A stretch of 64,000 bases of DNA from Sphingomonas sp. (GCF_019746665.1 NZ_JAIERS010000005.1:248001-312000), one strand, 5' to 3'; positions 48,954 through 57,797 are shown, numbered from the stretch's first letter. The notes: generated by a model not told the origin, from the letters alone. Made by a program: numbers and translations.

Positions 48954-50032
48954 GCACCGATACTGTCGAAACGCCGCCCGCCCCGGCCAAGCGCTCGCCT
49001 TTCCAGCGTTCCGGCTTCTGGATCGTCGCGCTGCTGATCGTCGCGGCCATCGCCGTCGCTGGCTTCCTCTATTGGCAGCACAGCCGCCAGTTCGAGAGCA
49101 CCGACGACGCTTTCGTCGACGCGCATGTCGTGTGGCTCGCACCCGAAGTCGCGGGCACGCTGATCCAGGTGGCCGATGTCGACAACAAGCATGTCCGCCG
49201 GGGCGAGTTGCTCGCACTGATCAAGCCCAGCGGCCCCGAGGCGCAACTCGCCGAAAGCCAGGCGGGCGTTGCCCAGGCGCAGGCGCAGCTCGAAACCGCG
49301 CGCGCGCAGGTGACAGCGGCCGAGGCCGCGCGCGCCCAGGCGGTCGCCAATGCCCGCGCCCCGCTCGCCGAGGCCGAGCGCGCGGCCCAGGATCTCGCGC
49401 GTTATCAGGAATTGCAGCGGATCGACGCCGCCGCGGTCGCCGGGCAACAGCTCGACGCGGCACGCGCGGCGGCGCGCCAGACGGCGGCATCCGCGGCGGC
49501 GGCGCAAAGCGCGATCCGCAACGCCGCGGCGCAGGTTGAGGTCGCCGACCGCAACGTCCGCGCGGCGCAGGCCCAGATCGAGGCCCGGCAGGCACAAGTG
49601 CGCCAGGCCAACGTCACCGTCGGCAATTTGCGGCTGGAAGCGCCGGTCGACGGGCATGTGTTCAACCGCTCGGTCGATCTCGGCTCTTATGTCGCCCCGG
49701 GCACCGCGCTGATGTCGATCGTGCCCGATCACATCTGGGTGACCGCGAATTTCAAGGAAACCCAGCTGACTCACATCCGTCCAGGTCAGCCGGTCGATAT
49801 CAAGGTGGATGCGTTTCCGGGCGTTACCTTCAAGGGTACGGTCGATTCGATCCAGCGCGCGGCGGGGCAGGCGCAGTCGATCCTTCCGGCACAGAACGCG
49901 ACCGGAAATTTCGTGAAGGTGGTGCAGCGCGTGCCGGTGCGGATCGAGTTCGATCTGAAGAACGGCCCCGATCCGCGACGCTATCCGATCGGCCCGGGCA
50001 TGTCGGTGGTGCCGACGGTGAAGGTGCGCTGA
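48950..50032 (+). CDS. HlyD/EmrA-type periplasmic adaptor subunit
   Basis: Membrane-fusion protein linking the inner-membrane pump to the outer-membrane channel. The 360 residues have one TM (FWIVALLIVAAIAVAGFLYW, about 25-45), the STDDAFVDAHVV lipoyl-start motif of EmrA-like proteins, a long alanine-rich coiled-coil (95-225), the second lipoyl half with LEAPVDGHVFNRSVDLGSYV, and a beta-barrel domain with VWVTANFKE-type IWVTANFKETQL. Overlaps on both sides place it in a four-gene operon. Confidence 0.92.
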   Translation: MSTDTVETPPAPAKRSPFQRSGFWIVALLIVAAIAVAGFLYWQHSRQFESTDDAFVDAHVVWLAPEVAGTLIQVADVDNKHVRRGELLALIKPSGPEAQLAESQAGVAQAQAQLETARAQVTAAEAARAQAVANARAPLAEAERAAQDLARYQELQRIDAAAVAGQQLDAARAAARQTAASAAAAQSAIRNAAAQVEVADRNVRAAQAQIEARQAQVRQANVTVGNLRLEAPVDGHVFNRSVDLGSYVAPGTALMSIVPDHIWVTANFKETQLTHIRPGQPVDIKVDAFPGVTFKGTVDSIQRAAGQAQSILPAQNATGNFVKVVQRVPVRIEFDLKNGPDPRRYPIGPGMSVVPTVKVR

Positions 50033-51624
50033 TGGCGAGCGCCGCCGCCCCGGCCTGGACTCCGGAACGCTCCGCCGCGGGGGCGAACAATCCCTGGCTG
50101 ATCGTGGCGATCATCAGCCTGCCGACCTTCATGGAAGTGCTCGACACCTCGATCGCCAATGTCTCGCTCCAGCATATTGCCGGCGGCCTCTCGATCGACA
50201 CCGATCAGGCGACCTGGGTGCTGACCAGCTATCTGGTCGCCAACGCGATCATCATTCCGATCAGCGGCTGGTTGTCCGACGTGATCGGGCGCAAGCGCTA
50301 TTTCCAGATTTCGATCATGCTGTTCACGCTGTCGTCGCTGATGTGCGGCCTCGCGCCCGATCTGACGACGCTGGTGATCGCGCGCATCCTGCAGGGGATT
50401 GGCGGTGGCGGCCTCGCCCCGGTCGAGCAGTCGATCCTCGCCGACACTTTCCCGCCCAACAAGCGGGCGATGGCGTTCGCCGCCTTCGCGATCGTGGTGG
50501 TGGTAGGGCCGGTGCTGGGGCCGACGCTTGGCGGTTACATCACCGACGTGTCGAGCTGGCACTGGATTTTCCTGATCAACGTGCCGGTGGGCATCATCGC
50601 GGTGGTGCTGGTCCACCTGTTGGTCGATGAGCCGAAGGCGGTGCGCGATGCCCGCGACCGGCTGCTCGCGCGCGGCATTCGGGTCGATTATCTCGGCATC
50701 CTGCTGGTCGCGCTGGGGCTCGGCTTCCTCGAATATACGCTCGATCGCGGCGAGCGCGAGGACTGGTTCGCGAGCGGGACGATCATCACGACCGCTGCCA
50801 TCGCGGCGATCTCGCTTGCCAGCTTGGTCGTTTGGGAACTGACGCACCCCGAGCCGGTGGTCGACCTGAAGCTGATGCGCTCGCGCAACTTCTCGCTGAC
50901 GCTGTTGATCATGTTGCTCACGGGCATGATCCTGTTCGGCACCACTCAGCTGATCCCGCAGATGCTGCAACAAGTGCTGGGCTACACCGCGTTCCAGGCG
51001 GGGCTGGCGATGACCTTTGGTGGGTTCGCGACACTGGCGATGGTGCCGGTGGCGGGGCGATTGTCGAGCAAGATCGACGTGCGCTTCCTGATTTTCCCCG
51101 CCTTGCTCGTCCAGGCGTTCGCGCTGTGGAACATGAGCCACCTGAACGCCAACATCACCTTCACCGATGCGGCGATCGCGCGGATGTATCAGGCGGCGGC
51201 CTTGCCCTTCCTGTTCGTGCCGATCAACGCGGTCGCTTATGTCGGTCTGCCGCAGACCAAGACCGCGCAGGCATCGAGCCTGCTCAACGTCGCGCGCAAT
51301 CTGGGCGGGTCGATCGGCATCGCCGCGTCGCAAAGCCTGCTTTCGACCTATCGCCAGGTCGAGCAATCGGTCAGCGTCGAGCGGCTCAATCCGGGAAATC
51401 CGCTCTATAACGATTGGCTGGCGCAGGCCGGCCAGGCGATCGGCCAGCCGGCGGGTGGTAACGCGACGCTCGCGCTGCTCTATCAAGAGGTGCAGCGCCA
51501 GGCGACGATGCTCGCCTTCCTCGACGTGTTCCGAACGCTGATGATCGTGATTCTGGTCATCGCGCCGGTGGTTTTCGTGATGCGTGCCGCCAAGGCTGGC
51601 GGCGGGCCTAGCGTGGGACATTGA
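50032..51624 (+). CDS. DHA2-family MFS drug exporter, EmrB-like
   Basis: A 530-residue proton antiporter with 14 predicted spans. Family marks are FMEVLDTSIANVSLQHIAGGL in TM1, GWLSDVIGRKRYFQ (motif A), RILQGIGGGGLAPVEQSIL (motif B-like) and VGPVLGPTLGGYITD (motif C of antiporters). WHWIFLINVPVG is typical of EmrB. It exports hydrophobic compounds through the adaptor and NodT-type channel encoded beside it. Its ATG overlaps the adaptor stop by one base. Confidence 0.94.
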   Translation: MASAAAPAWTPERSAAGANNPWLIVAIISLPTFMEVLDTSIANVSLQHIAGGLSIDTDQATWVLTSYLVANAIIIPISGWLSDVIGRKRYFQISIMLFTLSSLMCGLAPDLTTLVIARILQGIGGGGLAPVEQSILADTFPPNKRAMAFAAFAIVVVVGPVLGPTLGGYITDVSSWHWIFLINVPVGIIAVVLVHLLVDEPKAVRDARDRLLARGIRVDYLGILLVALGLGFLEYTLDRGEREDWFASGTIITTAAIAAISLASLVVWELTHPEPVVDLKLMRSRNFSLTLLIMLLTGMILFGTTQLIPQMLQQVLGYTAFQAGLAMTFGGFATLAMVPVAGRLSSKIDVRFLIFPALLVQAFALWNMSHLNANITFTDAAIARMYQAAALPFLFVPINAVAYVGLPQTKTAQASSLLNVARNLGGSIGIAASQSLLSTYRQVEQSVSVERLNPGNPLYNDWLAQAGQAIGQPAGGNATLALLYQEVQRQATMLAFLDVFRTLMIVILVIAPVVFVMRAAKAGGGPSVGH

Positions 51625-51626
51625 CG

Positions 51627-53069
51627 ATGCGCGCTTTTCTGATCGCCGGCACCGCGCTCGCGCTCGCCGGCTGCACCGTCGGGCCTAATTACAGCCGGCC
51701 CGAAATGCCGCTGCCGGCGAGCTATGCCAAACCGGTGGCGGCGGCGACGGGTGAGGTCGATGTCGCGCGGTGGTGGACCGCGTTTGGCGATCCACGGCTG
51801 ACCGCGCTGGTCGAACGCGCGCTCGCCGACAATCCCACGATCCAGATCGCCGCCTCGCGCGTGCGTCAGGCCCGGCTTCAGGAGATCGTCGCGCGCGCGG
51901 CGGGGCGGCCGCAGGTCAATCTGGGGGCGAATCTTACCCATGTCGAATTCTCGCGCAACGCTGGCTTCGCGTCGCTCGCGCGGCAATTCCAGGGGAATCA
52001 GAACACCGGGGGCGGGCTGGCGCTGCCCGGGACCGGCATTACGACCTACGCGCTGGGCTTCGATTCGAGCTGGGAGCTCGATCTGTTCGGCGGTGTGCGG
52101 CGTCAGCGCGAGGCGGCCACCGCTCGCGCCGAGGCAGCCGAATGGAGCGCGCGCGATGCCGGCGTCACCCTCGCCGCCGAGATCGCCGACGCCTATTTCG
52201 CGCTCCGGCTCGACCAAGCACAGATCGCGCTGATCGAGCAGCAAATCGCCGGCCATCAACGCCAGATCGAAATCGCGCAAAATCAGGCACGTGCCGGCGT
52301 GACGCCGAGCATCGACGCGATTCGCGCGCGCGGCAATCTCACCCAGGCGCAGGCGCGGATCGAACCGCTACGCGCCGATGCCGAATTGCGGATGCACGCG
52401 CTCGGCGTGCTCACCGGGCAACCTCCCGAAGCGTTGATCGGCGAGCTGCAAGCGCCCGGCGCCGAGCTGGGCGCGCCACCCGCGGTGCCCGCCGGCCTAC
52501 CCGCCGATCTGCTCCGCCGCCGCCCCGATATCCGCGCCGCCGAGCGCCGCCTTGCCGCAGCGACGGCCGATATCGGCGTGCAGGTCGCGCAACTCTATCC
52601 GCGCGTCAGCCTCACCGGCACCGCGCAATTGCTGTCCGCCAGCCTCTCGAACCTGATCTCGGGTGACAGCTTCCAAGGACTTGGGCAGGGGGCGGTGAGC
52701 TTCCCGCTGCTCGATTGGGGTCGGCGGCGCGCCAATGTGAAGATCGCGCGCGAGGCGGGCGAGCAGGCCTATGGCGATTACAAGGCGACCGTGCTCCAGG
52801 CGCTGCGCGACGTCGAAGACCCGCTGAGCCGGCTGGACGCGGAGCGCCGGCGCAACGCGACGCTTCGCCACGCGCTCGCGGACGCCGAGCGGTCGCGCGC
52901 GGCGGTCGACGCCCGCTTTCGGGCCGGTTTGATCGCGCAGGACGCGGTGATCGCGGCGGACGTGCAGCGCTTGCAGGCGGCCGAACAAGTGGCGGCGAGC
53001 GACGCGCTGCTGCGCCAGGCGACGGCGGCACTGTTCAAGGCGGTTGGCGGGGGATGGGCAACGTCGTGA
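51627..53069 (+). CDS. NodT-family outer-membrane efflux lipoprotein
   Basis: TolC-like outer-membrane channel, 480 residues. The signal MRAFLIAGTALALAGC has a lipobox with Cys16, followed by TVGPNYSRPEMPLPASY, the standard NodT/OprM start. Two homologous halves have the barrel strands and helices, e.g. WWTAFGDPRLTALVERALADNP and LPADLLRRRPDIRAAERRLAAATADIGV, then FPLLDWGRRRANV. It completes the regulator-adaptor-pump-channel operon. A TTG at 51621 overlaps the previous stop and could also start translation. Confidence 0.92.
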   Translation: MRAFLIAGTALALAGCTVGPNYSRPEMPLPASYAKPVAAATGEVDVARWWTAFGDPRLTALVERALADNPTIQIAASRVRQARLQEIVARAAGRPQVNLGANLTHVEFSRNAGFASLARQFQGNQNTGGGLALPGTGITTYALGFDSSWELDLFGGVRRQREAATARAEAAEWSARDAGVTLAAEIADAYFALRLDQAQIALIEQQIAGHQRQIEIAQNQARAGVTPSIDAIRARGNLTQAQARIEPLRADAELRMHALGVLTGQPPEALIGELQAPGAELGAPPAVPAGLPADLLRRRPDIRAAERRLAAATADIGVQVAQLYPRVSLTGTAQLLSASLSNLISGDSFQGLGQGAVSFPLLDWGRRRANVKIAREAGEQAYGDYKATVLQALRDVEDPLSRLDAERRRNATLRHALADAERSRAAVDARFRAGLIAQDAVIAADVQRLQAAEQVAASDALLRQATAALFKAVGGGWATS

Positions 53070-53204
53070 CAGTCGCCCGCGAAACGCGTTAACCTTAGTT
53101 AATAACCTACCCGATTCGCGATAGTCAAGCGGGACAAAAATTAACTATTCGCGCGGCGGCGGCGGACCGAAAAACGACGTGTAACTGATGGTAGAGGGGA
53201 GATT

Positions 53205-53267
53205 GCGGCCTTGGCGGGTGTTTAAAAACCGTTGCTAATCAACGATTTGTCTCCCGGCCAAGGCCGC
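53205..53267. repeat. Nested inverted repeat
   Basis: Outer arms GCGGCCTTGGC (53205-53215) and GCCAAGGCCGC (53257-53267) are a perfect 11-bp match. Inside, CGTTG (53230-53234) and CAACG (53240-53244) make a second hairpin. Read on the minus strand, the inner hairpin is followed directly by GTTTTT, as in an intrinsic terminator. Confidence 0.7.
53224..53244 (-). terminator. Terminator-like hairpin downstream of the 17-codon ORF
   Basis: On the minus strand CGTTG-ATTAG-CAACG is followed by GTTTTT. It lies 30 bases after the stop of the small ORF at 53274-53327. The stem has only five pairs, so efficiency is uncertain unless the outer repeat also folds. Confidence 0.5.
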
Positions 53268-53273
53268 AGGCGT

Positions 53274-53327
53274 TCACCAGGGACGCATTTCCTGCCCGTT
53301 GTAGAACGCGAAGAACAGCGCGAACAT
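53274..53327 (-). CDS. Candidate 17-residue peptide or leader peptide
   Basis: Minus-strand ORF of 17 codons plus TGA, encoding MFALFFAFYNGQEMRPW. The ATG at 53327 is preceded by GGGAG with a seven-base spacer (GGGAGACAAAGA), one of the best ribosome binding sites in the window. The peptide is rich in Phe and ends with Arg-Pro-Trp. A terminator-like hairpin follows 30 bases after the stop, so the whole could be a short independent transcript. I do not recognise the peptide. It may be a small membrane peptide, a leader peptide, or part of a small RNA. Confidence 0.5.
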   Translation of the reverse strand: MFALFFAFYNGQEMRPW

Positions 53328-53467
53328 TCTTTGTCTCCCAGACTTGCACGAGGATCGCCCGTGCCCGCACTTATTAATTGAAATGTAACGTTAACGCAAC
53401 CGCTTGGAGGGCGTTGCGGCGAAAGCGCTTAACGCTTCCTTCAGCCCTTGCTGGCATTGCACGCTTG

Positions 53468-54907
53468 ATGGTGCGTCCGCAGGAACCCGGCTGGGATTGG
53501 TCCCAAAATGAGACGTGGCGCCACGCGCTGTTCGCGTCGGCCTCGCCACTCGCCGTGCCGCGTCGCGAATCGATCGTGTTCGATGCCCCGTTCATGCGCC
53601 GGCCTTTGGCTGGCCGCCGACCGACCGCCATGGGCACGCCCGACCCTGATGGCGGAACCAAGCCGATCGATCCCTGGCATTTCCTGCTGCTGGTCGAGAT
53701 TGGCAATTTCGCCGTCCTGCGTCGTCATCTCGGCGCGCCGCGGGCGGATTGCCTGGTGCTCGACGTCGCCGATCGCGCCGCCGAACTGCTGCCTCAGGCG
53801 CGGCTCGCGGTGGTTGGCCGGACGATGATCGAACTGAGGTTCGAGGGCGGCGAGCGCAGTGATCTGAACCGCGCGGCCGCCGATCTGGGGCAGTTGTTCG
53901 CGCCACCGTTGACGCTTGACGGCGAGCAGCATCAAGTCGAGCTGCTGATCGCGGGGGCGGCCGCCCCCTGCGCGGCGCTCGACGATGTCCGTCTGGTCGA
54001 GGAAGCCGAGGCGGCGCTCGCGACCGCCCGCTGCGAGCAGCGTACTGTGCTCCACGAGGTTGGCGAGCGCGATGGCGGTTTCGATCGGGTCTCGCTGATC
54101 CGCGACTTGAGCCGCGCGGTCGACCGCGGCGAGCTATTCCTGCAATATCAACCCAAAGTGCATCTGCGCCGCCAGGAGATACGCTCCGTCGAGGCGTTGG
54201 TGCGCTGGCAACATCCAACGCGCGGCCTGGTTCTGCCCGGCCACTTCATCACGGTCGCCGAAGAGGCGCGGCTGATCGGCCCGATCACGCTGTGGACGCT
54301 GGAGCGCGCGATCGCCGATCAGCGGCAATTGGCCGAGAATGGCCATGACCTGATGGTGTTCGTTAACATCTCCGGCCAGTTGCTTGCCGATGCTGCTTTT
54401 GTCGCCCGCGCCTGCCAGATGGTGCAGGGGGCGGGCAACAAGATCGGACTGGAAATCACCGAAACCTCGGTGATCCGCGATCCACAGACCGCGATCGGGC
54501 ATTTGAAGATCTTCGCCGACATGGGGATAACGATCGCGATTGACGATTATGGCGCCGGCCTGTCATCGCTTGCTTATCTCAAGCAACTGCCGGCGCGCGA
54601 ACTGAAGATCGACAAGATGTTCGTCATGCAACTGACGGGTAGCAATCGTGATCCGCTGATCGTGCGGTCGACGATCGACCTTGCGCACGCGATGGAAATG
54701 GAAGTGACCGCTGAGGGGGTCGAAACGCCGGCGGCGCTTGCCCTGCTGAGCGTGATGGGCTGCGACATGGCGCAGGGCTTCCTGATCAGCCGGCCGATCG
54801 GGATGGCGGCATTGATCCACTTCCTGAACGAAAAGCAGCATCTGAACATGGTCGCCGACCCCCGCGATGCTTTCAACCGCGGGGCGAGTTTCTGGAAGAG
54901 CGCGTGA
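53468..54907 (+). CDS. EAL-domain cyclic di-GMP phosphodiesterase
   Basis: Hydrolyses c-di-GMP. About residues 55-190 resemble a degenerate GGDEF-like domain with no GGDEF motif. The EAL domain (about 200-450) keeps the catalytic set: EALVRW, the Asn of VFVNISGQLL, the Glu of LEITETS, the Asp pair of IAIDDYGAGLSS, the Lys of LKIDKMFV, the Glu of VTAEGVET and the Gln of MAQGFLISRP, so it should be active. The start is uncertain: ATG 53468 is used, but a TTG at 53378 and later ATGs are possible. It overlaps the kinase gene (TGATG). Confidence 0.88.
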   Translation: MVRPQEPGWDWSQNETWRHALFASASPLAVPRRESIVFDAPFMRRPLAGRRPTAMGTPDPDGGTKPIDPWHFLLLVEIGNFAVLRRHLGAPRADCLVLDVADRAAELLPQARLAVVGRTMIELRFEGGERSDLNRAAADLGQLFAPPLTLDGEQHQVELLIAGAAAPCAALDDVRLVEEAEAALATARCEQRTVLHEVGERDGGFDRVSLIRDLSRAVDRGELFLQYQPKVHLRRQEIRSVEALVRWQHPTRGLVLPGHFITVAEEARLIGPITLWTLERAIADQRQLAENGHDLMVFVNISGQLLADAAFVARACQMVQGAGNKIGLEITETSVIRDPQTAIGHLKIFADMGITIAIDDYGAGLSSLAYLKQLPARELKIDKMFVMQLTGSNRDPLIVRSTIDLAHAMEMEVTAEGVETPAALALLSVMGCDMAQGFLISRPIGMAALIHFLNEKQHLNMVADPRDAFNRGASFWKSA

Positions 54908-57345
54908 TGTCGCGGCTGTTAAAGCGCATTATTCTGGGAATTGCCGCCGCACCATGCGCCATCGTACCGCAAGACCTCGTGCGAGCTGATACCCCTGATC
55001 ATAAGCAATTCTTCGCGAACAGCGTCGCCTATGAAAAATACCTAGACGGCGCTAAAGCCGCGATGCGTACCGATCCAGCCACGGCCTTCAAGCAAGCCAC
55101 CCAGGGCGAACGGCTCATCCGGAAGATAAGTCCACTACCCTCACAAAAACTTGCTGAAGCTCTTTGGCTTGAAAGTGAGGCTTCCCTCAGACTTAATGAT
55201 ATTCAGAAAGCAGCGCCAAGGATCAACGAGGCGCTACATATTGTTGGTAATGATACTAAGCTAACCAAGCTTCGCGGCGATCTTTTGCTTACTCATGGCG
55301 GGATCGCTACCGCACAGGCCGATGCCACGCAAGCCTTGACCGATTATCAAAAGGCTCACAATATATTTAGAATACTTGGAGAGGTTAGAAGCCAATCCAT
55401 TGCGCTGCAGCAGATTGCATCATTATATAGAGACGGAAACGACTATGAGATGGCCTTGAGATATGATGCTGAGGCCGCTGATCTATATCCTGGGGATGAC
55501 AATCTAACGATTGCCACTTCAAATAATCGCGGCAATTCATTAACCGCTCTAGGGCGGTATGATGAGGCTATCAAACTATACAACGTAGCTCTTAAAGTGG
55601 CGCAAGGTATGAATAGTGCCATGGCCAGTGCTCGACTTTTGGCGAACAGAGCTCGAACTGAACTAAAACAAAACCGCATTAATGCTGCCAGATATTCGGT
55701 GGCCTATGGGCTCAAATTTGCTCAAAGGCCGGAAGCGGCGCACTTGGCACCGATCTTGACGTCGATAGCCGCTCAAGCTTCGTATCAGCAGGGAAACCTA
55801 AGAGACGCGATTAGCTTAATCAACCGCGCCTTTACCGGCATCAACCTGTCTGAAACCTCGATCAATTTCGCGGAGGCCCACGAAACCGCCTATCGCATCT
55901 ATCGCGCCGTTGGCAACGAGCGGCTCGCGCTGCGTTATCTCGAGGCGCTGAAGCGGATCGATGACAAGGCGACCAAGCTCGCCGCGTCCACCAACACCGC
56001 GCTGATGGCGGCCCGGTTCGATTATGCCAACCAGAACCTCAAGATCGCCAATTTGAAGGCCGAGGAGGCGCGCAAGCAGCTCGCGTTCGAGCACGCTCGC
56101 GCCCGTACCCAGCAGCTCATGTCCAGGGGGCTGGGGATTGTCGGCCTGGTCGTCGCGGCGATGCTCACCACCGGCTTATTGCTGCTCCGGCGCAGCCGCA
56201 ACGAGGTGCGCGCCGCCAACGCCGATCTCGCCGCGACCAACGCCCGACTCGAACACGCGCTGAAGGCCAAGACCGAGTTCCTGGCGACCACCAGCCACGA
56301 AATCCGTACCCCGCTGAACGGCATCCTCGGCATGACGCAGGTGATGCTCGCCGATCAGGCCCTGCCAGCGCCGACGCGCGATCGGTTGGAGGTGGTGCAA
56401 AGCGCCGGCGTCACCATGAAGGCGCTGGTCGACGATATTCTCGATGTCGCCAAAATGGAGACGGGCAATCTCACGATCGAGGAAGTGCCGGTCGCGCTGC
56501 CGGCGCTGCTCCGCGATGTCGCCCGATTGTGGGACGAGCCGGCGCAGCAGCGCGGCCTGGGCTTCTCGGTGGCGCTGGATGGGCTCCCAGACTGGGTGAG
56601 CGGCGATCCCGGGCGCGTGCGGCAGATCGTGTTCAACCTGTTGTCCAATGCGATGAAGTTCACTCGCGAGGGTCATGTGACGCTGCGCGCGAGGCTGAGC
56701 GACGAAATGCTGGAGATCGCCGTCACTGATACCGGCATCGGCATTCCGCCGCACAAGCTGGACGAGATTTTCGAGGCTTTCCGTCAGGTCGATGCCAGCA
56801 CCACGCGGCGCTATGGCGGTACTGGCCTGGGCCTCGCGATCTGCCGCCAGCTCGCGCGCGCGATGGGGGGCGATGTCGTGGTCAGCAGCCAGCCGGGCGA
56901 GGGATCGCGCTTCGTCTTCACGTTCCCCTATCGCGCGACGCATGCGCCGATCGCGGCAAGCGCGCCGCGGCCGACTTTGGTGATCGTCGATCCGAACCCG
57001 ATCGCGCGGGCGATGTGGCAGGCGGCGCTCGCGCCCGAGGCTGGGGCGGTGGCCGTTGTGGCGACGCTCGCCGAGGCCGAGCCGCTGATCGCCGAACATC
57101 TCCCCGAACGTGTCCTGATAGACGACGCCGCGCTGCCCGAATCGGGGGCGGTGGTGCTCGATGCGCTCGCCGAACGGCTGCCGACGGGCGCCGTCCATTG
57201 CCTGGCGCGCGCGCCGGAGTTCGCTCCTTCTGGCAAGATTACGGTCGTCGCGAAGCCCATTACGGGTGCGGCATTGCGCGAAATCGTCTATCGTCGTTCG
57301 CATCGGCTTGCGTCGTTTGAAACGCTTGAATCGCACGCTGCTTGA
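54907..57345 (+). CDS. TPR-containing hybrid sensor histidine kinase
   Basis: An 812-residue kinase. A signal/anchor (IILGIAAAPCAIVP) is followed by a periplasmic TPR-like domain (about 35-370, e.g. NRGNSLTALGRYDEAIKLYN), a TM (GLGIVGLVVAAMLTTGLLLL), a coiled coil, HisKA with His464 in TSHEIRTPLNGILGM, an ATPase domain with NLLSNAMKFT, DTGIGIP and GGTGLGLAI, and a weakly conserved receiver in which the Asp of RVLIDDAALP and the Lys of VVAKPI remain. The first third (about 54940-55830) is strikingly AT-rich, near 43 percent GC in sampled lines against two-thirds elsewhere. It is coupled to the EAL gene. Confidence 0.9.
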   Translation: MSRLLKRIILGIAAAPCAIVPQDLVRADTPDHKQFFANSVAYEKYLDGAKAAMRTDPATAFKQATQGERLIRKISPLPSQKLAEALWLESEASLRLNDIQKAAPRINEALHIVGNDTKLTKLRGDLLLTHGGIATAQADATQALTDYQKAHNIFRILGEVRSQSIALQQIASLYRDGNDYEMALRYDAEAADLYPGDDNLTIATSNNRGNSLTALGRYDEAIKLYNVALKVAQGMNSAMASARLLANRARTELKQNRINAARYSVAYGLKFAQRPEAAHLAPILTSIAAQASYQQGNLRDAISLINRAFTGINLSETSINFAEAHETAYRIYRAVGNERLALRYLEALKRIDDKATKLAASTNTALMAARFDYANQNLKIANLKAEEARKQLAFEHARARTQQLMSRGLGIVGLVVAAMLTTGLLLLRRSRNEVRAANADLAATNARLEHALKAKTEFLATTSHEIRTPLNGILGMTQVMLADQALPAPTRDRLEVVQSAGVTMKALVDDILDVAKMETGNLTIEEVPVALPALLRDVARLWDEPAQQRGLGFSVALDGLPDWVSGDPGRVRQIVFNLLSNAMKFTREGHVTLRARLSDEMLEIAVTDTGIGIPPHKLDEIFEAFRQVDASTTRRYGGTGLGLAICRQLARAMGGDVVVSSQPGEGSRFVFTFPYRATHAPIAASAPRPTLVIVDPNPIARAMWQAALAPEAGAVAVVATLAEAEPLIAEHLPERVLIDDAALPESGAVVLDALAERLPTGAVHCLARAPEFAPSGKITVVAKPITGAALREIVYRRSHRLASFETLESHAA

Positions 57346-57410
57346 GGCGATAGAGCACCAGTGATGGATATAAGTAATACGCCTGTCATCGGTGCGAGGG
57401 ACGGATCGGC

Positions 57411-57797
57411 ATGAAAATCCTCTTTGTCGAGGATGACGCGATGAACCGGCGGGTCGTGCAGGACATGCTCGACGTGGCCGGCGCGCGCATGACCGGTGCC
57501 GACAGTGGCGAGCGCGGACTGGAATTGCTCGACGCGCACGACTTCGACGTGGTGTTGATGGACCTGCGAATGCCGGGCATGGACGGCATGACCGCGATCC
57601 GGCACATCCGGGCGCGCGCCGATCACAAGGCGGCGCTGCCGGTGATCGTCATCACCGCCGACACCGCCCCCAATCTGCGCGATGAATGTCTGGCAGGCGG
57701 TGCCGACGAGGTACTGTTCAAGCCTGTCGCGATGGACTCCTTGTTCGACGCTATCGGCCGCCTGCTTGCCCTCAAGGGCCGCACGATGCCGCTATAG
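57411..57797 (+). CDS. Stand-alone receiver-domain response regulator
   Basis: A 128-residue CheY-like single receiver. ILFVEDDAMNRRVVQDML holds the acidic pair, VVLMDLRMPGMDGMTAIRHI the phosphorylated Asp, VIVITADTAP the Thr and VLFKPVAMDSL the Lys. It has no output domain and so must act through partner proteins; the upstream hybrid kinase and EAL protein are obvious candidates for a phosphorelay to c-di-GMP turnover. GAGGGA precedes its ATG. Confidence 0.92.
   Translation: MKILFVEDDAMNRRVVQDMLDVAGARMTGADSGERGLELLDAHDFDVVLMDLRMPGMDGMTAIRHIRARADHKAALPVIVITADTAPNLRDECLAGGADEVLFKPVAMDSLFDAIGRLLALKGRTMPL

Larger units (their letters stand above)
53070..53467. other. 398-base gap between the efflux operon and the EAL gene
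   Basis: Less GC-rich than its surroundings. It holds several TTAA-containing boxes near 53091-53105, a nested inverted repeat (53205-53267) and, on the minus strand, a 17-codon reading frame with a strong ribosome binding site (53274-53327). The promoter of the EAL-kinase-receiver operon should lie near its right end. The TTAA boxes do not have the 7-base spacing of a full CtrA site. Confidence 0.6.

Noticed and set aside
53304..53325. Three GAAC boxes in a row, like an alphaproteobacterial LexA site
   Set aside because: Spacing is 5 bases, not the 7 of GAAC-N7-GAAC-type sites, and the boxes are explained by the Phe codons of the small ORF.
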